The notes: generated from the letters alone by a model not told the origin. Positions 1 through 8,512 are shown, counted from the first letter of the stretch. The stretch is DNA of 33,985 nt from Deltaproteobacteria bacterium (GCA_019307745.1 JAFDJA010000051.1:1-33985), one strand, 5' to 3'. Program-made: numbers and translations.

Positions 1-1540
1 CTGCATAATCTGTCTGAAACTGTACCTGCACCCCCGGTACAATGGGATTGCTGTAAAAATCTGCCGCAGTGACATACAAAGGCTGGGGCAATCCCCAAAG
101 AACACGGCCTGCGATATTAATATACCCAATTACTGGTACAACATCAAAGGCATTTCCATTTGGAAAACCGCCGGTAACAGTGATAGTTGTAACCGCATGC
201 TTATATATTCCGGGTTCATTTTCAGGATCAGGCTCAAAAGAGGCCAGGACCTGAACTGTCCCTGCTTTTTTCCCTGAATTGAAAACTGTAGCCACCTGAC
301 CCTTTGAATCTGTTGACGCGTTGACTATTGTAAGATATTCACCACCGTTTAAACCACCCAAAAGTATGCTGAAATCTATTGAGTGGCTGCCCTGAACCGG
401 ATTATTGTTTGTGTCAACCACCTGAAAGACAAGGGTTATGGATTCCTGCAGGCCGGAACTGGCAACACTCACAATCGGGGGGGCAGGGTTTGAGCTTGAC
501 AGGATAATATTGGCCGGTGGAAGCGCGGTAAAAGTCATGGATTGGGAGGCAGACTTATCTCCCGAGGTAGCTGTTACAATTACACTTTCTGCGATTGAAT
601 TGCTGACAGTGACTGAGACCTGGCCTAATGAATTTGTGTACGCATAGGCAGGCGATATAACTGCTGAACCGGTAACGGAAAAATCCACTCTTTCATCGGG
701 AATCGTAGCCCCTGAACTGTTAACTACCTCAAATGTTACCTGAATAGTCTTCTGACCGTCTGCCTCTGTAGAGTTGGCAGACGCAGAAACAACGGATATA
801 CCACCTATGAGCGCACTGAAAAGCTGTGTTCCAGTACCGGTTACATCCCCGCCACTTGCAGTAATTGTTACAGATTCTGCCACAGTATTGGTAAGAGTTA
901 CAGTAGCCACACCAGAATTGTTTGTAGTAGCAGTAGAAGATGAAAGAGCAGCAGTACCGGAGGAGGTTGAAAAAGTTATTGTCTCGTTTCGTATTGGATC
1001 TGCATTATCATCTACAAGAGTAGCTGTAATAGTAGCAGTTGAAACACCGTCAGCATCCACAGCGCTTTGTGTAGTGACTGAAATTGAATTTTCTCCTGTA
1101 TCCCCACTACCGGAACCTGTGCCTATAAAAGAAAGAGATATTGCCCCTGAAGTCACATCTCCGGCAGTCGCGCGAATTATGACAGTATCATCTGAACTGC
1201 TGGTATCTCTAACAGAAGATGAGGCCAAGCCCGAACTGTCAGTTACAGCCGTGACAGTCCATACGACCTGACCGGTATAACCGCTGACCAGAAAAGTTAC
1301 AGTCTGCTTATCTATGGGTAACCCAATAGAATTCAGCACTTGGGCAGTAACTACATAACTGGAAGAACCATTGGCGGTCAAGCCTGATACAGATATGGCT
1401 GCAAGACTGATTTCGCCAATCTCTTTGCTTGTGGCATCACCTCCACCACCACCTCCGCTATCACCACAGGAGACAAGAAGTACAATGAAAAAAATGCAAA
1501 AAAGGCTGACAAGGATATTCTTCACATATTCTCTTTCCAT
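1..1540 (-). CDS. Ig-like (Big_1) repeat lipoprotein, C-terminus off window
   Basis: An open frame runs from an ATG at 1538-1540 to the left edge, giving at least 513 residues with no stop, so the gene is cut by the window. The start is preceded by GAGAGG about 9 bases upstream. The N-terminus is a lipoprotein signal: a hydrophobic stretch, then LLVSC with Cys about residue 25, followed by a poly-glycine spacer. The rest is repeated beta-rich units of roughly 90-110 residues (about 42-140, 145-240, 245-330, 335-445, and a fifth beginning). They are rich in Thr/Ser/Val and carry the recurring pattern 'D-x-x-G-x-x/T-x-T' before the last strands, typical of bacterial Ig-like group 1 domains of the invasin type. 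It lies 50 bases downstream of the TPR lipoprotein in the pil gene order. The role is inferred: an outer-membrane-tethered surface or periplasmic stalk, possibly an adhesin or pilus-associated protein. Domain class is fairly sure; function is not. Confidence 0.8.
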   Translation of the reverse strand, partial: MEREYVKNILVSLFCIFFIVLLVSCGDSGGGGGGDATSKEIGEISLAAISVSGLTANGSSSYVVTAQVLNSIGLPIDKQTVTFLVSGYTGQVVWTVTAVTDSSGLASSSVRDTSSSDDTVIIRATAGDVTSGAISLSFIGTGSGSGDTGENSISVTTQSAVDADGVSTATITATLVDDNADPIRNETITFSTSSGTAALSSSTATTNNSGVATVTLTNTVAESVTITASGGDVTGTGTQLFSALIGGISVVSASANSTEADGQKTIQVTFEVVNSSGATIPDERVDFSVTGSAVISPAYAYTNSLGQVSVTVSNSIAESVIVTATSGDKSASQSMTFTALPPANIILSSSNPAPPIVSVASSGLQESITLVFQVVDTNNNPVQGSHSIDFSILLGGLNGGEYLTIVNASTDSKGQVATVFNSGKKAGTVQVLASFEPDPENEPGIYKHAVTTITVTGGFPNGNAFDVVPVIGYINIAGRVLWGLPQPLYVTAADFYSNPIVPGVQVQFQTDYA

Positions 1541-1590
1541 CTCAAAAAACCTCTCTATTATATGGTTACTTCCTGCTATTCCATTACTGA

Positions 1591-2364
1591 TCAATTCTGT
1601 CCCATATTGGCAAGCAACTTGGTGCTCTCTGTTGCAAAAGCACCGTCAGGATCTGCCTTAACAGCCAGATTAAGCTCTTTTACTCCTTCGTCAATCCTGT
1701 TCAGCTTCAGATACAGCTTGCCCAGATTAAAATGGGGGGCCGGGTGATCGGGGTTGTGTAAAATCGCGGTATTATATGCGTTTATGGCATCACCATTTCT
1801 TTTCAAAATCTCATAGGTGCAGCCCAAATCAAACCAGGCCTCGACATAGGACGCAGAATACTTTATGGCTTGTAGATAATTCTCAACGGCCTTTTCATAT
1901 TTGCCCTGCTTGTAATAGACAGAGCCTATATTATGATAGGCAAAATGCGGCGTCATGTACAGGAGGTCATTGGCCGCGTTCTGAAAACACGCTATGGCCA
2001 GATCCCATTCCTGAAGTACTACATAAAGGGTCCCAAGATTATTCTGGGCCTCCGGAAAATCCCGCTTCAAGATCAGGGCCTTATTAAAATGCTCGAGAGA
2101 AAGTTTATATTCATACAGCCCTTTATAAACAAGGGCCAAATCGTGGTGGAGGTCAGCTCTTTTAGGATCGAGCTCGACAGCCTTCAGGAGCTGCTCCAGC
2201 CCTCCCCTCAAATTGCCCTGGCTGGCGAGAGAAACCCCCAAATTCTGCATAGCCAGTGCCCTGTCCTTTTTTATAGCACTGTCACCGGCGCAACCAGCGA
2301 AGCACAAGAAACAGATAACCACAATCAAATTGAAAATATTTCTTTTAAACTGGCCTGTAATCAA
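1591..2364 (-). CDS. TPR repeat lipoprotein, PilF/PilW/Tgl-type pilotin candidate
   Basis: This is a 257-residue protein with a hydrophobic N-terminus and a lipobox (FAGC, Cys about residue 25), followed by about six tandem TPR units from residue 38 onward. Each unit shows the usual small/aromatic pattern (NLG...Y...G.Y..A...Y..A). The predicted start is a TTG at 2362-2364 with AAGGA upstream at a somewhat long spacing (about 13 bases). An ATG nearby is out of frame, and a later start would lose the basic residues of the signal peptide. In type IV pilus systems such lipoproteins (PilF, PilW, Tgl) help the PilQ secretin reach and assemble in the outer membrane. Its place 76 bases after pilQ on the same strand supports that reading. 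TPR lipoproteins are diverse, so the pilotin role is inferred. Confidence 0.8.
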   Translation of the reverse strand: MITGQFKRNIFNLIVVICFLCFAGCAGDSAIKKDRALAMQNLGVSLASQGNLRGGLEQLLKAVELDPKRADLHHDLALVYKGLYEYKLSLEHFNKALILKRDFPEAQNNLGTLYVVLQEWDLAIACFQNAANDLLYMTPHFAYHNIGSVYYKQGKYEKAVENYLQAIKYSASYVEAWFDLGCTYEILKRNGDAINAYNTAILHNPDHPAPHFNLGKLYLKLNRIDEGVKELNLAVKADPDGAFATESTKLLANMGQN

Positions 2365-2440
2365 CTGTATAAATCCATCCTTTCAGGTGTTAGCAAATTA
2401 ATTTTTTTCAAAATCGAAAAATCTCCGCCTGACAGGATCG

Positions 2441-4921
2441 TTATCCATCTAGAGGCTTTACTGGTGTGGGTAGGACAGTAGGCGTCAGGAATATCAACAG
2501 TTCAGATTTTTGCTGAACCTTGCTCTTAGCACTGAACAGCCAGCCCAGACCGGGGATATCCCTCAGCACAGGGATCCCGCTTTCATCCTCACTATCACTC
2601 TCTTTAATGATACCACCTATAACCACGGTATCACCGCTTTTTATCATCAGAGTTGTATTGATAGACTTTTTCAGAAGCCTGCTTGTGGATGGGGCAAGGT
2701 CATCAGTAACATTGACATCCATCGTAATATATCCATTATAGCTCACAGTGGTTGGGGTTACTGTGAGAGAGAGGGTGGCATCCAAGGTCGTAGAAGCTAC
2801 ATTTTCCGTAGCTGGAATTACAATGACATCACCACTGCTGATAGTCGCGGAAGTGCCTTCACGGGCAATGACCTTCGGCGCGGACATTATCCTTGCCTTT
2901 CCTTCAGTCTCTGCCAGGGCAATTGCCATATCAAGGGCAACAGTCCCAAGTCCTCGATCTGTAAGACGGGCAAAAGATAGATTAAGGTTTCCAGCCCACC
3001 CTGTAGGGGTGTTTGATGCAAAAGAGCCTCCCATGGTAAAATCCCCTGGAGTAGTAAACGCGGTCGGGTCTGTTCCAAAGGCGGTTCCAGTGTTTTTCTG
3101 CAAATCCCTATCAATCGATGTCCACTGGACACCAAGATCCTTGCTGAAGCTGCTGGAGGCATCCACAATCCTGGCCTCGATCATGATCTGCTTAACTGGC
3201 ATATCAAAGTGGGCCACAGTTGCCTTGGCTTCTTCAATACTCGCTGCGGTATCTTTCATGATCAGGGTATTTGACCTGGTATCAATACTCATTGATCCTC
3301 GGTCGGTCAATATTAGATGCCCCCTGATCTCGGCGGCGTCTGCGAAATCGATTGGGATAAAAGCGGTAACTAGGGGCTCCATCTCTTTTGCCTCTTCCTG
3401 GGCCTGCAATTTCTTCCTGTGCTCTTCCTCTGCTTTTTTTTGCAGCTTTGCCTCTTCAGACTCTTCTGCGGCTAGAATGCCATCCATCTTGACCTTGGTC
3501 GTGATCCAGAGGATATTCTTGCCCACATACCTCTTGGCAAGATTGTTGTTCTTGAGAATAAGCTCCAATGCCTCATCCCATGGGACATCATTCAACACCA
3601 TAGAAATCTTGCTGCCCTCAATTGAGGGATCCCATATGATATTCTCTTTGCTCACTTCATTAATCAGCCTTAGGATGTGGGTTACATCCGCATTAACGAA
3701 ATCCAGATACATGGGCTCCCCGGTAAAACCTGAAATCTCGGCCTGTTCAGAAGGGGCCTTTTCTATTTCCGCCTTTCCTGCGGCAGGGGTAATAATTTCA
3801 GGGGGTGCGGGGACTGCTGCCTCGACTGTCTCCGGAGCAGTGACAACAGGCATTTCTGCTATTACAGGTATCTTTTCAGGCGCTAAAGGCTGCTTAACAG
3901 CTGCCGCCATATCCTTTTCCAAGCCCGCCTCCTGCGGCTCATCTATTGAATCCCGGGCTAATGCCAGGGGAGTGATTTCCATTTCAGGAGGCATTATGGA
4001 TGACTGCTCAAAATCCATATGAAGAGTTCCGTCATCTTGCTTTACATGATAGGGGACTATCTCCCGGAGGGAGAGAACAAGTAATGTCTCTCCGTTTTCA
4101 GAAGATAATGCTGGAGTTATTCTGTCTATTGCTGCATTAAAATGAGATGTGTCAATCTCCCTTAAGAGCAATGATTGGATTGTAGTATCAGTAAGGGTCA
4201 ATACAAGTGTATTTGCATCTTTCCTGTTCAGGATATAATTGACCTTCTTCTCACTGGTGACAATCAGCCTGGACCGCCCATTTTCCAGCAAAATAAAATC
4301 AAGGCCTATGACCTCATTCAGTTCTAATTGCCGTGGTGTTAAAAGAATCCTTGGATCAACTGGAACAAAAGCTATATCTGTTACCGATGATCCACCATAT
4401 TCAGATCCAGCCTGCTCAGACACAACTTCGCTTGCTCCTGACTGATCCTGGACTTTCGCCATAGGGTGGACGGGCGTGAATCTCAGTTGAATTACGTTTT
4501 CCAGTGAAGTTACAGTATAGTCCACAAGGCCAGCAAGTTCCACCTCTATCCTGGTCGTCATTTCCTCTAAATTACTTGCCGCAAAACTGATATTTTCCAG
4601 ATTACCATCATTCACTTCAGTCACTGCGGGCAGATTAATGGACGGTATGGCACTGATATTGAGGATAATACGCGGTTGCCCTTCAAACACCTTAAAAGCG
4701 GAATAGCGGGCCATCTCAGAATTAACTATATCAACTACAGTTTCAGAGGGAGAAGAAGTAACATTGATCTGCTCTATCCTTGGGGAAGTAATATCGTCCA
4801 AGCCACTGTCATCTGTAACTTTGATGAAGTGGATACACCCCCCTGTCAACCAAGCAGCCAAAACCGGAAATATAAGAAAGGAGGCAATACTCCCCTTAAA
4901 AACACTGACTTTTCTACCCAT
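2441..4921 (-). CDS. pilQ: Type IV pilus secretin PilQ
   Basis: This 826-residue protein forms the outer-membrane pore for the type IV pilus. Domains in order: a signal region ending LTGGC (Cys29, a permissive lipobox); two AMIN-like beta domains (about 48-150 and 200-300) expected to bind peptidoglycan; a Pro/Glu/Ala-rich linker (about 325-395); an STN domain (about 398-475, containing NADVTHILRLINEVS); a charged Glu/Lys coiled stretch (about 480-515); a short N1/NolW domain (about 520-590); and the secretin core (about 600-815) with the IMSAPKV and VIGGIIKE motifs and the PVLRDIPGLGWLF signature near the end. The ATG at 4921 has AAGGAG 8 bases upstream. It follows pilP in the pilMNOPQ order, with an 88-base gap. 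The charged stretch between STN and N1 is unusual compared with enterobacterial-type secretins but does not disrupt any core domain. Confidence 0.96.
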   Translation of the reverse strand: MGRKVSVFKGSIASFLIFPVLAAWLTGGCIHFIKVTDDSGLDDITSPRIEQINVTSSPSETVVDIVNSEMARYSAFKVFEGQPRIILNISAIPSINLPAVTEVNDGNLENISFAASNLEEMTTRIEVELAGLVDYTVTSLENVIQLRFTPVHPMAKVQDQSGASEVVSEQAGSEYGGSSVTDIAFVPVDPRILLTPRQLELNEVIGLDFILLENGRSRLIVTSEKKVNYILNRKDANTLVLTLTDTTIQSLLLREIDTSHFNAAIDRITPALSSENGETLLVLSLREIVPYHVKQDDGTLHMDFEQSSIMPPEMEITPLALARDSIDEPQEAGLEKDMAAAVKQPLAPEKIPVIAEMPVVTAPETVEAAVPAPPEIITPAAGKAEIEKAPSEQAEISGFTGEPMYLDFVNADVTHILRLINEVSKENIIWDPSIEGSKISMVLNDVPWDEALELILKNNNLAKRYVGKNILWITTKVKMDGILAAEESEEAKLQKKAEEEHRKKLQAQEEAKEMEPLVTAFIPIDFADAAEIRGHLILTDRGSMSIDTRSNTLIMKDTAASIEEAKATVAHFDMPVKQIMIEARIVDASSSFSKDLGVQWTSIDRDLQKNTGTAFGTDPTAFTTPGDFTMGGSFASNTPTGWAGNLNLSFARLTDRGLGTVALDMAIALAETEGKARIMSAPKVIAREGTSATISSGDVIVIPATENVASTTLDATLSLTVTPTTVSYNGYITMDVNVTDDLAPSTSRLLKKSINTTLMIKSGDTVVIGGIIKESDSEDESGIPVLRDIPGLGWLFSAKSKVQQKSELLIFLTPTVLPTPVKPLDG

Positions 4922-5009
4922 GGAATATCTCCTTAAACTGATCTATATTATTCACTTCTCAAATCCATGACACTTTAATGACAACACTGCCTCAATATCC
5001 AAATATCTA

Positions 5010-5552
5010 TTAGTTGCTGGACCTCTTGACAATATCCCTGTACTGTGTGCGTCCCCTAAAATCCTTATATTCTTCCCTGATTACAATCTCACCTTCACCA
5101 ATCTTATTAACTGTACCCCCATTTGTACCTATGGGAGTACCTTCTCTTATCACATGTCCCACATTCTTGGAATCTACGACTACTGCCCACCTTTTATCTG
5201 CACCGACAACAATAATAGAAACATCAATCTGAGAAAGCTCCAGTGTCTCCAGGTATGTCTTAGGTGTGCCATCCTCATCACTTATCGCCTTCTTTAAAAC
5301 AAGAAATGACTTAAATGGATCCGGCTTATCGGTTGGGTCGTAAAAATACTCTCCAGTTAGGTCACCCACTCCCTTTTTGACCTCTTCTCCCTTGACCTCA
5401 AACATCTCCTTTTCGGGCCTTGTATCCTTGTAAATCAGGTCTTGTGAGGCAATGGCCAAATTGAAAGGCACAATTATGAGTGCCATCACAATTACAGGAG
5501 CATATTTCTTTTTACTTCTTGGATTTCTTGTTTGTTGTTTCTTGTTTAACAT
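5010..5552 (-). CDS. pilP: Type IV pilus assembly protein PilP
   Basis: This 180-residue protein links the inner-membrane PilN/PilO complex to the secretin PilQ in the periplasm. The family hallmarks are present: a YDPTDKPDPFKSF segment near residues 70-85, then the beta domain with LSQIDVSIIVVG and the GTPIGTNGGTV region. The N-terminus is basic, then hydrophobic (about residues 18-36). Unlike the classical PilP lipoprotein, the whole protein contains no cysteine, so it cannot be lipidated. It is probably cleaved after an AIA-type site or left as a membrane anchor. The ATG has AAAGGG about 8 bases upstream. The first 41 bases overlap the 3' end of pilO in another frame, suggesting translational coupling. 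A later in-frame Met at residue 23 would remove most of the basic part of the signal, so the upstream start is preferred. Confidence 0.92.
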   Translation of the reverse strand: MLNKKQQTRNPRSKKKYAPVIVMALIIVPFNLAIASQDLIYKDTRPEKEMFEVKGEEVKKGVGDLTGEYFYDPTDKPDPFKSFLVLKKAISDEDGTPKTYLETLELSQIDVSIIVVGADKRWAVVVDSKNVGHVIREGTPIGTNGGTVNKIGEGEIVIREEYKDFRGRTQYRDIVKRSSN

Positions 5553-6123
5553 TATTAGACCCTTTAAATCTGTACGTTACAGCATCACATGTGGTTTTAA
5601 GGACCGAAGAATTTGAGGAAACAGGATTCATCTTAACATTATAGATATTCATAATCCTTTCCATGCGTCCTATTTTACTGAAAAACACCCCTACATTATG
5701 ATATGGCCCCTGCACCTCTATTGCCACAGGTATTTCAACATAAAAGTCCTTTGCTCTCTCGCTTTTGGGAGTGAAAACGCGAAACTCAAGCCCTGACTCA
5801 TCACCCAGTTCCGTCACCTTCTTTAAGAGACCTGGAATCTCTTTTGAATCTGGCAGGAGCTTTAAGGCCTCATTAAACTGTGCATCTGCCTGTGCCTTCT
5901 CAGCATTAAGCCTGTCCTTATTCTTGGCCTTTTTTACGGCTTGTGCCACCTTCCTCTCCAAGGCTTGGATATTATCATCCAATGTGATTATTTCTTCATT
6001 TATAGGCTTATAGATAAACCAAAAAAATAGCCCGGCAAGCAGAGCGATGGTCCCAAAATATATCCCCCACCTTATGGGCGCATTTATATTTTCGATCTTT
6101 TCTATATAATTTTCGCCAGCCAT
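5512..6123 (-). CDS. pilO: Type IV pilus inner-membrane protein PilO
   Basis: PilO pairs with PilN in the inner membrane and forms the periplasmic alignment complex of the pilus machine. From the chosen start the protein has about 203 residues: a short cytoplasmic segment, one membrane helix (IYFGTIALLAGLFFWFIY), a Lys/Ala-rich coiled coil (about 45-80), then the ferredoxin-like PilO fold with the typical VPVAIEVQGPYHNVGVFF-like motif (here IPVAIEVQGPYHNVGVFF) and the IGRMERI segment. A longer frame begins at a TTG (6132), but AGGGA lies only about 3 bases from that TTG and 10 bases from the ATG at 6121-6123, so the ATG is taken. It sits between pilN (33-base gap) and pilP (overlap). Confidence 0.93.
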   Translation of the reverse strand: MAGENYIEKIENINAPIRWGIYFGTIALLAGLFFWFIYKPINEEIITLDDNIQALERKVAQAVKKAKNKDRLNAEKAQADAQFNEALKLLPDSKEIPGLLKKVTELGDESGLEFRVFTPKSERAKDFYVEIPVAIEVQGPYHNVGVFFSKIGRMERIMNIYNVKMNPVSSNSSVLKTTCDAVTYRFKGSNNVKQETTNKKSKK

Positions 6124-6156
6124 TATCACCAAATCCCTTTTTCCAAATAATGCTAA

Positions 6157-6705
6157 TTATAATGTGGTTTTACATTTTAAAGAAAAATTTGACACAGTTA
6201 ATTTAAAAGTTGGCACATTCTGGGTCGATACATTGACCAGATCCACAGAGCTTATATGCTCGGAGGCCTCAAGATTATCCATAAACAGGGCCACAGTCTC
6301 ATTATCCATTGCAGTTCCTGACATAGTCAAATTGCCCTTGCCTTCACTCAACGTCTTTAGCCATAATTTGTCAACAGGTACTGCCATGGCTATTTCATCC
6401 AGCAGAAGCACTGGACCGGTCTTTCCCTTTTCCAGATCTTTGATAACCGCAAGTTTTTCATTAACCGCCTTGACCTGCTTTTCAAGCTCTGCAATCTGCT
6501 TCAGCACCTTGTCATATTTTTTCAATTCAACACTTAACTGATTCTGTTTCTCCTCCTTCTGTGACACCTCTCCCCTCAAACCAACCCATAACCAGCCCAT
6601 TACCACAACAGCAAAAGCGACACTCAAGCCATAAACCATAAGCTGTTGTCTTACGTTTTCTCTCTTTCTAGCGGCCCGGAAGGGCAACAGATTGATTCTT
6701 ATCAT
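6157..6705 (-). CDS. pilN: Type IV pilus inner-membrane protein PilN
   Basis: This 182-residue PilN begins MIRINLLP, the conserved cytoplasmic INLLP peptide that docks into PilM. One membrane helix follows at about 22-43, then a coiled coil (about 50-92) and a periplasmic ferredoxin-like fold containing the VDKLWLKTL and MSGTAMDNETVALFMDNLE stretches typical of the family. The start ATG overlaps the pilM stop (ATGA, 4-base overlap) and has GGGGA just upstream, so translation is probably coupled to pilM. Length and domain order are normal. The C-terminus ends soon after the last beta strand, with no extension. Confidence 0.95.
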   Translation of the reverse strand: MIRINLLPFRAARKRENVRQQLMVYGLSVAFAVVVMGWLWVGLRGEVSQKEEKQNQLSVELKKYDKVLKQIAELEKQVKAVNEKLAVIKDLEKGKTGPVLLLDEIAMAVPVDKLWLKTLSEGKGNLTMSGTAMDNETVALFMDNLEASEHISSVDLVNVSTQNVPTFKLTVSNFSLKCKTTL

Positions 6706-7808
6706 TTGTCCCCAACGCTCCTTAAGGCAAGGCCGACAGCCACTCCGGCCTGAGCAGCCATATAACTCAGATATCTTGGGTCAAAGGCCTTCTCATTTAT
6801 CTGTAGATTGGCAAATGGGTTCAGTTCCTCTACCAAAATATTTGTCTCAATTTCCAAATACTTCTTGAACCCCGGAATTCTATAGGCACCCCCGCTGATA
6901 TAAATTCTTTCTATTTTTTCATCAGGGTAGGTACTGCTTAAAAAATCAAGGGCACGTTTTATCTCCTGAACCCAGCCCGATACCATGGATGTAAAAATTC
7001 CCTCCAGGGCTGCTTTCTCTCTGTCTACCTTTATGCCGCCAAGCTTCATCTTCTCTGCTTCCTCATAAGAGAGATTAAACTTTGACATAATCTCCTCAGT
7101 AATCTGGGCACCGCCATAGGATGAATCCCTTGTAAATATTGATATGCCATCCTTTACAGCATTAATCCCAAGCTCTTCAGCCCCGATATTAATTATGGCA
7201 TAACACCCTGCCATATCTTCTATGCTTAACTCAAAAGCATTCTGCAGGGCAAACGCGTCCACATCCATAACCACGGGATTAAGGCCGGCAAGACGAATCA
7301 GGCTCACATAATCTTCAACAATGTCCTTTTTGGCGGCAACCAGCATCACATCCATTGCACCGGAAGTGTCAGAGGGCTTTTCCTCCTCTTCTTCAGATTC
7401 CTCTTCACCCTCACCCTCATTGTCCTGATCCGTCAACACCTCATAATCAAGATTAACATCGCTTATATCAAAGGGAATGTACTGTTCAGCCTCGTCGTGT
7501 ATGCCGGACTCAAGCTCTGACTCTTCCCGCTGAGCAATGCTTATCTTTTTGACTATGACAGAAAAACCGGAAATTGAGGTAGCGACATTCTTGTTTCTGA
7601 TACTCAAGTTTCTGAACAGATTTTTTATGGCTGCCGCAACGACCTCCATCTCCTTGACAGCCCCTTCGACAATAGAGTCCTTGGGAAGGCCAATAGCCCC
7701 GAAACTCTTCAGGCTCATGCCCTTCTTGCTGTCATCTATCTCAACCGCCTTGATAGAATGGGAGCCGATATCCAGTCCGACCAGCTGATTCTTTTTAGGT
7801 ACAGGCAT
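6702..7808 (-). CDS. pilM: Type IV pilus assembly ATPase-fold protein PilM
   Basis: PilM is a cytoplasmic actin/FtsA-like protein that binds ATP and the PilN tail and anchors the alignment complex. The 368-residue product shows the N-terminal phosphate-1 motif LVGLDIGSHSIKAVEI, the middle QYIPFD segment (about 109-114) and the phosphate-2/adenosine region with ISGGAYRIPGF (about 310). Length is close to the family norm (about 350) apart from an acidic insert at about residues 127-149 made almost wholly of Glu, Gly, Ser and Asp, encoded around 7362-7430. The ATG lies 9 bases after the HTH gene stop, with only a weak AGAGA-type ribosome site, so coupling to the upstream gene is likely. The stop overlaps the pilN start. 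Confidence 0.95.
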   Translation of the reverse strand: MPVPKKNQLVGLDIGSHSIKAVEIDDSKKGMSLKSFGAIGLPKDSIVEGAVKEMEVVAAAIKNLFRNLSIRNKNVATSISGFSVIVKKISIAQREESELESGIHDEAEQYIPFDISDVNLDYEVLTDQDNEGEGEEESEEEEEKPSDTSGAMDVMLVAAKKDIVEDYVSLIRLAGLNPVVMDVDAFALQNAFELSIEDMAGCYAIINIGAEELGINAVKDGISIFTRDSSYGGAQITEEIMSKFNLSYEEAEKMKLGGIKVDREKAALEGIFTSMVSGWVQEIKRALDFLSSTYPDEKIERIYISGGAYRIPGFKKYLEIETNILVEELNPFANLQINEKAFDPRYLSYMAAQAGVAVGLALRSVGDK

Positions 7809-7817
7809 AGCTAATCT

Positions 7818-8039
7818 CTATACATCCTCAGACAATAATATATCCTCAGTAAATACTTTATTCTTTTCAGAGATATCAAAACCAAGTGCCAGGATTATCT
7901 TCCTCTTGGTCTCCATACGACAGCTCTTGCCCTTTTCAATCCGATCGATCGTTAGAGATGAAACCCCGGCCTTTCTAGCCAGTTCCGCCTTGCTCATCAA
8001 AAGCTCTTCTCGAATCTTTTTTACAATGTTCCGTCCCAA
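7818..8039 (-). CDS. Small XRE-family HTH regulator leading the pil operon
   Basis: This is a small (about 73 residues) single-domain DNA-binding protein. The helix-turn-helix is clear: MSKAELARKAGVSSLTIDRIE, with the recognition helix over SSLTIDRIEKG. A short C-terminal tail ending in acidic residues follows. The start is set by the ribosome site: GGAGG (8045-8049 on the plus numbering) lies 5 bases from the TTG at 8037-8039. The longer frame from a TTG at 8051 would begin on top of that ribosome site and is rejected. The gene is the first in the transcript, directly after the promoter at 8092-8119, and pilM begins 9 bases after its stop. It probably regulates the pilus operon, perhaps its own promoter; that role is inferred from position only. 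Confidence 0.82.
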   Translation of the reverse strand: MGRNIVKKIREELLMSKAELARKAGVSSLTIDRIEKGKSCRMETKRKIILALGFDISEKNKVFTEDILLSEDV

Positions 8040-8091
8040 TTTGACCTCCAAATCTATTGGTTATCATAATTTAATTTTATCACGTAGGAAC

Positions 8092-8119
8092 ATTGTATAT
8101 ATATAATATGGATTGTCAA
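8092..8119 (-). promoter_or_regulatory. Sigma-70-type promoter for HTH-pilMNOPQ
   Basis: On the minus strand a perfect -35 box TTGACA (8114-8119) is followed after 16 bases by TACAAT (8092-8097), one mismatch from the -10 consensus. The predicted start of transcription is near 8085, about 45 bases before the HTH start codon. The spacer is very AT-rich (repeated TA). This is the best promoter match in the window. Confidence 0.7.
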
Positions 8120-8512
8120 GCTTTTTCTATAATTTAACTTAATTTTATATAATTATTATATATGTAGTATTTAATACTACAAATTAACACCACATATTGT
8201 GCTTGATACATTCTCTACCCGGCCCTGTACTCCTCTAGAATTCCATATAATTCTTCCAAAAATCCATCCGATACAAAAAAGTAAGCTCTGTGTAGCACAT
8301 CATGAAAACCTGAACATAGAGATATTTTATCCGAATAGTATTACAAAATGTCCGGCCCAAATCCCAGCCAGCTTTCCTGATCAGGATATTGTTTTCATAT
8401 GTGGAGAAAAAACTTTACACAACACAGATATTCTTATAAATATTTACCCTGTAATAAAAAGACCCTTACTATTCCAGCACCCTGACATCAAACTATTATT
8501 CAGGAGACCCCT
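8120..8512. other. AT-rich divergent region between pil operon and lepB, with a doubtful ORF
   Basis: The left part (8120-8200) is extremely AT-rich and holds the palindrome at 8164-8180. The right part carries an open frame on the plus strand (8199-8516, GTG start, 105 residues) whose stop overlaps the lepB TTG by four bases. It has no visible ribosome site, no recognisable motif, and a composition rich in Pro, His, Ile and Cys unlike its neighbours. It could be a small translated leader coupled to lepB or, more likely, chance or decayed sequence. No RNA gene is recognised. Confidence 0.4.
8164..8180. promoter_or_regulatory. 17-bp palindrome, possible operator
   Basis: GTAGTAT-TTA-ATACTAC is a perfect inverted repeat with 7-base arms and a 3-base centre. 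It lies about 45 bases upstream of the pil promoter -35 box, in the shared divergent region with lepB. A dimeric HTH protein such as the adjacent XRE-family product would fit such a site, but AT-rich sequence makes chance palindromes more common. Confidence 0.35.

Noticed and set aside
774-1271. A 165-codon plus-strand frame near the left edge
   Set aside because: It is antisense to the Ig-like lipoprotein, whose repeats, lipobox and ribosome site are clear on the minus strand.
2748-4022. A 424-codon plus-strand open frame inside pilQ
   Set aside because: It is the antisense shadow of a gene with complete secretin motifs; its translation is Ser/Ile-rich with no family feature.
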